From CAYJWL01 sp964373855 (GTDB lineage: Bacteria; Patescibacteriota; Andersenbacteria; UBA10190), in NCBI GenBank assembly GCA_964373855.1, contig CAYJWL010000041.1:1-6844 (forward strand): DNA of 6,844 nt, written 5' to 3'. Numbering within the stretch: position 1 is the first letter of the stretch; each line of letters starts with the position of its first letter. The notes below the pieces were generated by a model. It ran no database searches. It was not told where the DNA came from and saw nothing but the letters and a program-made list of their open reading frames with translations. Positions 1-6,651 of the stretch are shown piece after piece. Position numbers and translations under genes: made by a program.

Positions 1-1432
1 GGGTTAAGCCGGAATCTGTTAACAACTCGAGGTAAACGTACATATAGCTTGGCCGGTCGAGGGCAGTAAAAAGTATCGGATCTTCATGAACTGCTCCTTT
101 GACAGTCAACCGCCACATCCGCGCCTGCCAGAGTAACAGCACCGGTAGGAGCAGCCAGAGAAGTTGTGGCTTAGTGTACAATTCCCCGACGGCGCCGCTC
201 GTGAAATACAAGCCGAGGACGAGAAGGGAACATAATCCGGCGGCCCATCCGGCAGTTATGAGAGAGGGCAGATGAACTGTGGTATAACCGCGGCCGGCGG
301 CGGCGCTCCTGCCCTGCTTGGCCAGATTCTGCAACTCTGCTACTCGCTTAATGAGGGCCAGACTCGTGAAGAAAAAAGCGGCGAAGGCAAAGAGCCAGAG
401 TGATGTGGCAATGCCGGTGGCGGCGCTGCCGGCGAAGATGCGCAGCACGTACAAGGCAGCCAAAATAAGAATGTCAGCAATGATGACTCGCTTGAAGAAC
501 CAGGAATAAGCCATATTAGCCCCAACATATATGAGGAGAACAGCAAAGAAAGCCTTGGGCAAGAACAGAGAGATAATGGCGGCCGCCGTAAATAAGGACA
601 GCATCATACCGGCTGCTGTATCAATTGATATCAGACCGGCGGCCAGCGGCCGGTGTTGCTTTGCTCGGTGCAGCCGATCGGCGTCTAAGTCCATCATATC
701 ATTTAGCAGGTAGATGCCGGAGGCGGTCAAGCTGAAAGCAGCCCAGCCAAGTATGCTGGCCGCCCAATGATTTGGATTATTGAGTTCGTGGGCGGAGGCA
801 ACCGGAACAAGCAGGAGAATGTTTTTTATCCACTGGTGAACCCGGATCGCGGGTATGAGAACAGGCAACGCCAGATAGCTTGTCCGGGGAAACACACGGA
901 CAACGTGAGCGGTTTGCCGGACCTGTTGCACCACAGAATCTGGCGCGTTAACAACCACCGCGCCGCCGGCCGATTCCCAGATGGGCAGGTCGGTGCGGGA
1001 ATTGCCGGCGTAGATAAACCCACCACGGCCATATTTGGCAACCAGCGGGGCGATTTTGTTCCGGCCGGAGCGGTTATGGACAGCGTCGCTGGCAATGATG
1101 TGCGAAAAAAGGCCGACATGGCCGGCTACCTTACGGGCGATGCGGACGTTGCTGCCGGTGGCCAGGCACAGTTGGCGTCCGCTGGCGTGTTCCTGACGCA
1201 ACCATGTGAGCAAGGGTTTGTTATACGGCAGGGTAGCCACTGGCAGCTGCACGCGGCGGGCAATCTGGTCTTTGAAATGAGCGAGACCCATCTTCAGCCA
1301 CCAGAGGGACCGTATGATTGTCAGCGGATGTTGCTTAACAAGCTTTACATACGCTTCCAGCAGTGTGTCGGTGCGCACCAGCGTGCCGTCCAAATCAACG
1401 CATAGCGGCAGGTTTTGCGGCAGGTTTGGCAT
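1..1432 (-). CDS. HAD-like phosphatase domain fused to UbiA-family prenyltransferase (3' end off the window)
   Basis: The minus-strand frame is open from ATG at 1432 to the left edge: 477 residues without a stop. An in-frame TGA lies one codon before the ATG, so no longer form is possible; no good Shine-Dalgarno is seen. Residues about 8-180 form a HAD domain: DLDGT (D13, D15), ATGS (T92), K126, and AGNSRTD (N144, D148), where the usual GD is GN. Residues about 190-470 are a multi-span UbiA domain. It has RVHQWIKN (197-204), the Asp-rich NDMMDLDADRLH (244-255) followed by K258 and RP (261-262), and a second motif with YS (309-310), KR (314-315) and D320. UbiA enzymes move polyprenyl groups in the membrane. 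This subtype resembles decaprenyl-phosphate phosphoribosyltransferase, so a lipid-linked pentose product is possible; the substrate is inferred. The C-terminus is probably nearly complete. The gene is divergent from mscS. Confidence 0.9.
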   Translation of the reverse strand, partial: MPNLPQNLPLCVDLDGTLVRTDTLLEAYVKLVKQHPLTIIRSLWWLKMGLAHFKDQIARRVQLPVATLPYNKPLLTWLRQEHASGRQLCLATGSNVRIARKVAGHVGLFSHIIASDAVHNRSGRNKIAPLVAKYGRGGFIYAGNSRTDLPIWESAGGAVVVNAPDSVVQQVRQTAHVVRVFPRTSYLALPVLIPAIRVHQWIKNILLLVPVASAHELNNPNHWAASILGWAAFSLTASGIYLLNDMMDLDADRLHRAKQHRPLAAGLISIDTAAGMMLSLFTAAAIISLFLPKAFFAVLLIYVGANMAYSWFFKRVIIADILILAALYVLRIFAGSAATGIATSLWLFAFAAFFFTSLALIKRVAELQNLAKQGRSAAAGRGYTTVHLPSLITAGWAAGLCSLLVLGLYFTSGAVGELYTKPQLLWLLLPVLLLWQARMWRLTVKGAVHEDPILFTALDRPSYMYVYLELLTDSGLT

Positions 1433-1494
1433 AGATCAAATCTGATAATACTTAAGTTTATTCTGAATGGCGAAAAATTTGATACGATAGAGGG
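1433..1494. promoter_or_regulatory. Divergent intergenic region, candidate promoters both ways
   Basis: This 62-bp AT-rich gap separates the HAD-UbiA gene from mscS, so both promoters must lie here or inside the neighbouring genes. On the plus strand TACGAT (1483-1488) is a possible -10 whose start point would fall about at the mscS ATG; no good -35 is seen. On the minus strand TATTAT (complement of 1445-1450) is a possible -10 that would give a leader of only a few bases; its -35 is also poor. A small overlapping inverted repeat, AGAT-CAA-ATCT, sits at 1433-1443. These are single-sequence guesses; only the divergent arrangement is firm. Confidence 0.35.
1489..1494 (+). promoter_or_regulatory. 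Purine-rich run that bears on the mscS start choice
   Basis: AGAGGG immediately precedes the ATG at 1495, which is too close for a normal Shine-Dalgarno. It lies 9 nt before an in-frame GTG at 1504. Either GTG is the true start, giving a protein three residues shorter, or the ATG is read from a leaderless or very short-leader transcript. Confidence 0.4.
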
Positions 1495-2535
1495 ATGGTA
1501 GCGGTGGCAGACATCCTTTCTTTCCATTGGCTCGGCAACAGCGTGGCGGGCTACGTTACTGCCGTGGGTGTTTTTGGGCTGTGTTGGCTGGTCTTGTATG
1601 GTGTCCAGAAGCTGATCACAACACGGGCCCGCCGCCTGGCTGAACGTACCCGGACAAATATTGACAATGCAGTCGTAAACATTCTTGAGACTATCAAGCC
1701 GCCTTTTTATTGGTATGTGTCTTTTTATATCGCTTTGCAGTGGCTGGTAATTCAGGGGGCGGCCAGCCGTGCCGTCTACATCATTCTGGTGGCTTGGATA
1801 GTGTATCAGGTTGTTATCGCACTTCAGATTTTTATCCAGTTCCTGATCCGGGCAAGATTTGCCCGGCAGCATGGGCGGGCCGGGGAAGTGGTCACCGGCA
1901 TTTTGACAGCTATTGTGCGGGTATCATTGTGGGCTATAGGCATTCTCTTTGTGCTGTCAAATGTGGGTGTTGATGTCACATCCCTGATCGCCGGGCTGGG
2001 CATTGGCGGCTTGGCCGTGGCCCTAGCCGCCAGAAAGATTCTGGAAGATTTATTAAGTTCGCTGGCGATCTATTTTGATCACCCGTTTGCTCCGGGCGAT
2101 TACATTGCCTTCGGCGATAATGAAGGCACGGTGCAGAAAGTCGGTATCAGATCAACCAGAATAATATCTTTGCGCGGCGAGGAAATAATCATTCCCAATA
2201 CGGATATCACCGCCGGCCGCATTAGAAATTACCGGCATATGAAGGAGCGGCGCGTGTCGTTCACAATCAGCATTGCCCATGATACGCCGACAGACAAAGT
2301 TAAGCAGGTGCCGGTTATCATTGGTAACGTTTTTACCAACATCACCAATGGCCGTTTTGACCGGGCGCACCTCATTAGCCTCGGGCAATCATCGATGGAC
2401 TTTGAAGTTGTGTATTATGTTACAAACCGCGGCTTTAAGATTTTCGCTGATATTCACCAACAGGTATTGCTGAACATAAAGGAGGCGCTGGCCAAAGAGG
2501 CGATCACAGTCGTATCTACGGGGTTGGCCGGCTAA
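1495..2535 (+). CDS. MscS-family mechanosensitive ion channel
   Basis: This is a small-conductance mechanosensitive channel of the inner membrane, which in this family opens under membrane tension to release solutes during hypo-osmotic shock. The 346 residues show hydrophobic spans at about 17-38, 70-88, 92-118 and 135-157, then a Gly/Ala-rich pore helix at about 160-192 (GLGIGGLAVALAARKILEDL). A beta domain follows, with the family-typical FAPGDYI (198-204), GTVQKVGIRSTRI (211-223) and IIIPNTD (231-237). The C-terminal alpha/beta part runs from about 253 to 343. It has more predicted spans than E. coli MscS (three) and so resembles the mid-size YnaI-like group. The start is uncertain: the ATG at 1495 directly touches the purine run GAGGG (1490-1494). 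GTG at 1504, three codons in, has that run at a normal 9-nt spacing. It is followed 10 bp later by lgt on the same strand, probably as one operon. Confidence 0.93.
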   Translation: MVAVADILSFHWLGNSVAGYVTAVGVFGLCWLVLYGVQKLITTRARRLAERTRTNIDNAVVNILETIKPPFYWYVSFYIALQWLVIQGAASRAVYIILVAWIVYQVVIALQIFIQFLIRARFARQHGRAGEVVTGILTAIVRVSLWAIGILFVLSNVGVDVTSLIAGLGIGGLAVALAARKILEDLLSSLAIYFDHPFAPGDYIAFGDNEGTVQKVGIRSTRIISLRGEEIIIPNTDITAGRIRNYRHMKERRVSFTISIAHDTPTDKVKQVPVIIGNVFTNITNGRFDRAHLISLGQSSMDFEVVYYVTNRGFKIFADIHQQVLLNIKEALAKEAITVVSTGLAG

Positions 2536-2541
2536 GGGAAG
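2534..2541 (+). promoter_or_regulatory. Ribosome binding site of lgt overlapping the mscS stop
   Basis: AAGGGAAG starts inside the TAA stop codon of mscS and ends 4 nt before the lgt ATG at 2546; its AAGGGA core is 6 nt away. This supports the chosen lgt start and suggests that ribosomes finishing mscS help to begin lgt. Confidence 0.6.
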
Positions 2542-2545
2542 AATC

Positions 2546-3256
2546 ATGGTGGAATTCTTCGGAGCCAAAGAAGTGTTTGCCAGCCTGAACGGGTGGCAAG
2601 TTCGCTGGTATGGGCTGCTCTATGTGGCGGCGCTGTGGCTGGCCTGGTGGCTGTTGCCGCGGCTGCAAACATATCGCGGCCTGCATCTTAGTCGCGAACA
2701 ATGGACATATATTCTCACATGGGCGGCTGTGGGGGTGGTTGTGGGCGGCCGGCTGGGTTATGTGCTGTTGTACGAACCATCGTTTTATGTGAGCAATCCC
2801 GCACAGATTTTTGCTTTATGGGGCGGGGGCATGTCTGCACACGGCGGGTTTATCGGCGTAGCCTTGGCCGTTTGGTATGCCAGTCGGAAAGTTCGGGCTG
2901 GCTGGCTGACTGTGCTGGATGTAGCGGTTGTGCCGGCGGCTCTCGGACTGGCATTAGGCAGAGTCGGTAATCTTATTAATGGCGAGCTCTTCGGCGGGAA
3001 TCCCATCGCTGTTATAAAGAATATCGTCATAGCCGCGCTGGCTTTTTTCCACCTGCGCCGTTATCCCCAAGCTGCGCCGGGACAAACCACAGCCATTTTT
3101 TTGCTGGCGTATGGAGTGTTGCGGTTCGGCTCTGAATACTACCGCGAGCCGGAATGGCCGCTGACGCTTGGATTAACGAGGGGACAGCTCTTAACAGTCC
3201 CCTTATTTTTTATAGGCGCATGGCTTTACTTCAGTCGAACCCGAGGCAAGCAATAA
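2546..3256 (+). CDS. lgt: Prolipoprotein diacylglyceryl transferase, short form
   Basis: Lgt transfers diacylglycerol from phosphatidylglycerol to the lipobox cysteine of prolipoproteins, the first step of lipoprotein maturation in the inner membrane. The 236-residue polytopic protein keeps the family landmarks. RWYGLLY (20-26) carries the Tyr matching E. coli Y26. GGRLGYVLLY is at 67-76, and SAHGGFIG (97-104) contains the His matching H103. The signature GRVGNLINGELFG (138-150) carries the counterparts of R143, N146 and G154. YGVLRFGSEYYREPE (189-203) carries the Arg matching R239, and GQLLTVPL (213-220) follows. It is about 55 residues shorter than the 291-residue E. coli enzyme. The loop after the signature is missing, and the conserved HPSQLYE-type motif aligns with a degenerate NPIAVIK (152-158). 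No frame break is seen, so this looks like a natural variant. Family assignment is firm; normal activity is less certain. Confidence 0.92.
   Translation: MVEFFGAKEVFASLNGWQVRWYGLLYVAALWLAWWLLPRLQTYRGLHLSREQWTYILTWAAVGVVVGGRLGYVLLYEPSFYVSNPAQIFALWGGGMSAHGGFIGVALAVWYASRKVRAGWLTVLDVAVVPAALGLALGRVGNLINGELFGGNPIAVIKNIVIAALAFFHLRRYPQAAPGQTTAIFLLAYGVLRFGSEYYREPEWPLTLGLTRGQLLTVPLFFIGAWLYFSRTRGKQ
3178..3212 (+). terminator. Terminator-like hairpin and T-tract inside the 3' end of lgt
   Basis: AGGGGAC (3179-3185) pairs with GTCCCCT (3197-3203) around an 11-nt loop, with a possible extra G-T pair. The stem is followed directly by a T-rich stretch, TTATTTTTTA (about 3203-3212). This has the layout of an intrinsic terminator, but it lies about 45 nt before the lgt stop. 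It might act only when lgt is not being translated, or be a coincidence of coding for a Val-Pro-Leu-Phe-Phe stretch. Confidence 0.4.
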
Positions 3257-3260
3257 TATC

Positions 3261-3291
3261 TTGAAATACATTGCCCCGTACGTGATTCTAT
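3261..3291 (+). promoter_or_regulatory. Candidate promoter of the helicase-nuclease gene
   Basis: TTGAAA (3261-3266) matches a sigma-70 type -35 at five of six bases. After a 17-nt spacer comes GATTCT (3284-3289), a weak -10; shifted alternatives around TTCTAT (3286-3291) are preceded by TG. Transcription would begin at or within a few bases of the ATG at 3296, so the mRNA would be nearly leaderless. That agrees with the lack of a properly spaced Shine-Dalgarno. Confidence 0.4.
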
Positions 3292-3295
3292 AGAG

Positions 3296-6200
3296 ATGGC
3301 AACTGCTGTTAGACAGGCGCAGGCGAAGGTTCGCGATCGCGCACAAACGACATTTGATCGACTCTACACAGACCTTAACCGCGAGCAGCGCACCGCGGTT
3401 GACGCGATCGAAGGTCCGGTCATGGTGCTGGCCGGTCCCGGTACAGGCAAGACGCAGGTGCTGGCCATGCGCATCGCCAATATTCTGCACCGGACGCAAA
3501 TGGATCCGTGGAATATATTATGTCTGACATTTACGGAATCAGCCGCGGTAGCTATGAGAGAGCGGCTGCTCAACATCATCGGCACAACCGCCTATGCTGT
3601 TCGCATTGCCACCTTTCACTCGTTTTGCAACTCGATTGTCAGCCAGCATCCGGAAATTTTTGCCCTGGCGGCAGATTGGCGGATATTATCTCAAGTCGAA
3701 CGTATCGAATTGCTGCGCGGTTTACTGGATGAGCTGCCCGGCGGCAGCGGACTTAAGCCATTTGCCAACCCGTACATGTTTATCCGGGAGATTGCGGGAA
3801 ATATCCAAGCGCTCAAGCAGGAGAATATATCGCCCAGACAATTAAAGGATGTATTGCGCTCCTTGAGAAAATTTTTGCAGCAGACCGGTCCGATTATGAG
3901 TGAGTGGCTGGCTCTTACACCGGCGGCGCGCACGATAACAACTTGCCGAAATATTAACCGGACCCTGGCCGCGGCGGCGGCCAAGAGCAAACTGCCTCCC
4001 GCTTTGACCTTGTATATTGAGAACCTGTTCCGGGAATTTGTGAATGGTCAGACAGGTATGGCGCCGGCGCGCAGCGCCAGCGCCGCCCGGACTGCGTATA
4101 AAAACAAGCTGGGTCTCTCGTATAAGCGCATGGAGCGCCTCTTGCCCAAACAGAAAGATATGGCCGTTGTCTATGAACGCTATGGCCGCAAGTGCCGTGA
4201 TCGGGGCAGATATGACTTTGAGGATATGATCAGCATGGTCATTGAGCAGTGGCAGAAGGTACCGGATCTGCTGGCCGAATCGCAGGAGCAATTCCAATAT
4301 ATTTTAGTCGATGAGTATCAGGATACAAATGGGGCACAGAACCAGATTTTAGCCCTGCTGGGCAGTCAGCACGACGCGCCGAATATATTCGTGGTCGGCG
4401 ATGATAAGCAGTCAATCTTTCGGTTTCAAGGGGCATCAATCAGCAACATGCTGGATTTTTATAGGCGTTACGCTGACCACGTAGCCGTGGTTGCATTGCA
4501 GAAAAATTATCGCAGCCAACCCGAGATTATTGAATCTGCCAGTGCTCTGATCGAGAGAAACAAGGAATCATTAGCCGCCTACCTTCCACAGGCGCGCAGC
4601 CAGCTTACAGCCGCCGGCGGGAAAGCGAGGCAGCCGCTGGTTGTCTTAACCGCCGCCTCCGAGGAGGCAGAAGATTGGCTTTTGCTACAGCAGGTAAAAC
4701 TGCTTATTGCCGGCGGGGCATCCCCGAGAAGTATTGCCGTGTTATTCCGGTATCATCGGGACGGCAGGTTGCTCCTGGAAACGATGCGGCGCGCTGGCGT
4801 GCCCGCCCGCTTGGAGGCGGGAGAAAATGTTCTGGACGATATTCTCATTGCTCAATTTTTAAAGCTGCTATCGTACCTGGCCGGGGAACAAGATGATGAT
4901 ATCTTGGCTGATATTGTTCAGTACGAATGGTGGGGGGCGGATAATCTCGATACGCTCAAGGCACTCCATTATGCCGGCCGCACCCGCCGGCCGCTCATCC
5001 TCGTTCTGTCCGACGCGAGTTCGCTGGCCGATGCCGGAGTCAAACATGCCGAGGTCTTTCAAAAAATCATCAAGCAGATTGCTGCCTGGCGAACTGGCGC
5101 GGCCAATACGACCTTGCTTGATTGGCTGCATCGCATACTTGAGGAATCGGGAGTGCTGGCGGCTATTCTGCGGCGCAGCGACCAAGCGGCAATACTGCAG
5201 AAAATTGCGGCCGTGCTCAATGAAGCAAAGCGGCAGCATCAAGTACAGGCAAATCTGACCTTGCGAAATTTTATAACGTCATTGCGCCTCTTGGCCGAAC
5301 ACCAGCTGCCTTTAATGGTTGATCCTTGGATGACTTCGGCGGAGGCGGTGCGGCTGATGACAGCTCATAAATCCAAGGGGTTAGAGTTTGACCATGTGTT
5401 CATAACCCGCCTGAACGACCGGCACTGGGGCAATAATCCGGAGCCGAATCGCGTGCCGCTGCCGCACGGGCTGGTGCGGTTTGAGGCGATCGCCGCCCGA
5501 GAAAACAATGAAGATGAGCGGCGGCTGTTCTATGTGGCCGCCACCCGGGCCAAGCAAAGTCTAACGCTGACGCGTGCCACGCACACGGTAAGCGGCGCTC
5601 CGACGGTGCCGTCCATGTTTCTCGAGGAGATTCCCAAAGCACATTTGTTACTGCAACCTCTACCGGATCTGCCGGCAGCCGCCTGGCTTACCCCGTCGGC
5701 TGTTCATGGCAGAGTGCGGGATATGGGCGCCGCCGATGGGGCGAGCCGGGAGTGGGCCGATGGCGTGCTGCGCGGATATGTGTTGAGCATTACCCATCTG
5801 AACAATTATCTAGAGTGTCCGCTTAAATATTATCTGACCAATTTGCTCCAGATCCCGGCCGCCCGCACTCTATCTCAAGCACTGGGATCTGCCGTGCATA
5901 ATGCCTTGCACGACTTTACGGCCGCCATGCGCCGGGCAGGGAAAACTCCAAGTAAGGATGTTTTGCTGGCAGGATTAGCGCACCAATTACGGCACGAAGT
6001 TATGACGGCTGCCCACATGAGCGCTGCCCAGGAAGTTGGCAAGCGCCTCCTCTCTTCATATTACGACCATTACGCCCATACCTTCTCTCCCCATGTGGTG
6101 AGTGAATACAGCTTTGCTTCCCACGGCGCGCACGTAGACGGCATCCCCATTTCCGGACGGGTTGATAAAATTGAGCTGGTTGATTCCCGGGCGATACCGC

Positions 6201-6565
6201 CGGGTGGAGCTTGGCCGGATGGAGCTGCTGTAAATGTGGTAGATTATAAAACCGGCAACGCCGACCGGGGACTGGGTGGTCTCAAAAAGGGGGGTCCCTA
6301 CCGGCGCCAGTTGGCTTTTTATCAGCTTCTGTGCAACAACTCTCCCCGATTTCCTTATCGGATGACGAGCGGAGAAATAGATTTTATTCGAGCCAGCGAC
6401 CGGCGCGGCTTTGTGAAAAAGAAGATTGTAGTGTCAGAGCCAGAGCTGATTGAACTTAAGGAAACTATTAAACGCGTGTGGCGGGAAATTCATAACCTGA
6501 AGTTTTTGGAAGCGGATGCCCGCTGCGGGAAATGTGAAGTCTGTGCACGCATGAACCGCATGTGA
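3296..6565 (+). CDS. UvrD/Rep-type helicase fused to PD-(D/E)XK (RecB/AddB-like) nuclease
   Basis: This is a superfamily 1A helicase with a C-terminal nuclease, likely for processing DNA ends in recombination or repair. The 1089 residues show, in order: Q motif near Q31; Walker A GPGTGKT (47-53); motif Ia LTFTESAA (77-84); TFHSF (106-110); motif II DEYQDT (339-344); motif III GDDKQSIFRFQGA (368-380); motif IV NYRSQPEII (404-412); motif V TAHKSKGLEF (689-698); and motif VI RRLFYVAATRAK (742-753). From about 828 the nuclease follows: GSAVH (H868), GRVDK (D957), VDYKTG (D983, K985) and QLAFY (Q1005, Y1009). C841 and the CGKCEVC triplet (C1077, C1080, C1083) match the four-Cys Fe-S arrangement of AddB and Cas4-type nucleases. 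The architecture resembles AdnA/AdnB subunits, but no partner gene is visible here. The 1B region (about 195-290) is variable and Ala-rich. The ATG lacks a well-spaced Shine-Dalgarno. All motifs look intact. Confidence 0.94.
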   Translation: MATAVRQAQAKVRDRAQTTFDRLYTDLNREQRTAVDAIEGPVMVLAGPGTGKTQVLAMRIANILHRTQMDPWNILCLTFTESAAVAMRERLLNIIGTTAYAVRIATFHSFCNSIVSQHPEIFALAADWRILSQVERIELLRGLLDELPGGSGLKPFANPYMFIREIAGNIQALKQENISPRQLKDVLRSLRKFLQQTGPIMSEWLALTPAARTITTCRNINRTLAAAAAKSKLPPALTLYIENLFREFVNGQTGMAPARSASAARTAYKNKLGLSYKRMERLLPKQKDMAVVYERYGRKCRDRGRYDFEDMISMVIEQWQKVPDLLAESQEQFQYILVDEYQDTNGAQNQILALLGSQHDAPNIFVVGDDKQSIFRFQGASISNMLDFYRRYADHVAVVALQKNYRSQPEIIESASALIERNKESLAAYLPQARSQLTAAGGKARQPLVVLTAASEEAEDWLLLQQVKLLIAGGASPRSIAVLFRYHRDGRLLLETMRRAGVPARLEAGENVLDDILIAQFLKLLSYLAGEQDDDILADIVQYEWWGADNLDTLKALHYAGRTRRPLILVLSDASSLADAGVKHAEVFQKIIKQIAAWRTGAANTTLLDWLHRILEESGVLAAILRRSDQAAILQKIAAVLNEAKRQHQVQANLTLRNFITSLRLLAEHQLPLMVDPWMTSAEAVRLMTAHKSKGLEFDHVFITRLNDRHWGNNPEPNRVPLPHGLVRFEAIAARENNEDERRLFYVAATRAKQSLTLTRATHTVSGAPTVPSMFLEEIPKAHLLLQPLPDLPAAAWLTPSAVHGRVRDMGAADGASREWADGVLRGYVLSITHLNNYLECPLKYYLTNLLQIPAARTLSQALGSAVHNALHDFTAAMRRAGKTPSKDVLLAGLAHQLRHEVMTAAHMSAAQEVGKRLLSSYYDHYAHTFSPHVVSEYSFASHGAHVDGIPISGRVDKIELVDSRAIPPGGAWPDGAAVNVVDYKTGNADRGLGGLKKGGPYRRQLAFYQLLCNNSPRFPYRMTSGEIDFIRASDRRGFVKKKIVVSEPELIELKETIKRVWREIHNLKFLEADARCGKCEVCARMNRM

Positions 6566-6567
6566 TC

Positions 6568-6573
6568 TTTTTT
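6568..6573 (+). terminator. T6 run after the helicase stop, weak terminator candidate
   Basis: Six T residues begin 3 nt after the TGA stop. The preceding sequence can form only a weak, bulged stem (CAC/GTG and ATG/CAT pairs around 6545-6564). Termination here is possible but poorly supported, and the T-run partly overlaps the upstream part of the next promoter. Confidence 0.2.
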
Positions 6574-6574
6574 C

Positions 6575-6583
6575 TGGTATACT
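6575..6583 (+). promoter_or_regulatory. Extended -10 promoter for the last gene
   Basis: TGGTATACT has the extended -10 form TGn followed by TATACT, a five-of-six match to TATAAT. Transcription would start near 6590, about 60 nt before the proposed ATG at 6652. No convincing -35 lies 17 nt upstream, which an extended -10 can tolerate. Confidence 0.5.
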
Positions 6584-6589
6584 TAAAGA

Positions 6590-6651
6590 GGTGGTTGGCT
6601 AAAGTTCGAACGTGGTGGTCGCACGGAAAGTCCTTTACATGGGGGATGGGT
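6590..6651 (+). other. Possible 5' leader of the last gene
   Basis: Sixty-two bases lie between the predicted transcription start and the proposed start codon. They hold a strong-looking purine run, AGAGGTGG (6587-6594), with no usable start codon at normal spacing after it: GTG at 6591 ends in a stop three codons later, and TTG at 6595 touches the run. The frame of the downstream gene is open through the whole leader, so part of it could be coding from TTG 6595. No stable fold or known riboswitch is recognised. Confidence 0.3.

Noticed and set aside
280..440. Dense GCCGG/CCGGC words that could be a recognition or uptake motif
   Set aside because: They track Ala and Gly codons in the UbiA gene and recur in all genes of the window on both strands. 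No fixed longer core or regular spacing is seen.
767..1405. 212-residue open frame on the plus strand
   Set aside because: It lies antisense to the HAD half of the HAD-UbiA gene. The minus strand carries clear HAD and UbiA motifs in one unbroken frame, and the plus-strand translation resembles no protein family.
1345..1872. 175-residue open frame on the minus strand over the start of mscS
   Set aside because: It is antisense to the MscS membrane region, runs in a different frame from the HAD-UbiA gene, and has no recognisable motif.
3842..4297. 151-residue open frame on the minus strand inside the helicase gene
   Set aside because: It is antisense to a well-supported helicase region, has no motif, and is explained by GC-rich codon bias.
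4973..4994. 9-bp direct repeat GCCGGCCGC separated by ACCC, also able to form a CCGGC/GCCGG hairpin
   Set aside because: It lies within coding sequence for an Ala-Gly-Arg-rich stretch. GCCGG words occur throughout the window, so composition explains it.
4868..5258. Overlapping open frames of about 121-124 residues on both strands inside the helicase gene
   Set aside because: Both are shadows of the helicase reading frame, which is continuous through helicase motifs V and VI just downstream.
6515..6530. CCCGCTGCGGG hairpin near the helicase 3' end as a terminator stem
   Set aside because: The loop would be only about three bases, it is roughly 45 nt from the T6 run, and it codes for the conserved Cys region.
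6611..6650. GGAAAGTCC resembling the conserved 5' part of bacterial RNase P RNA
   Set aside because: Only a short word matches. The bases that should follow (a GGGC-type stem and later conserved blocks) are absent, and a coding frame runs through the area.
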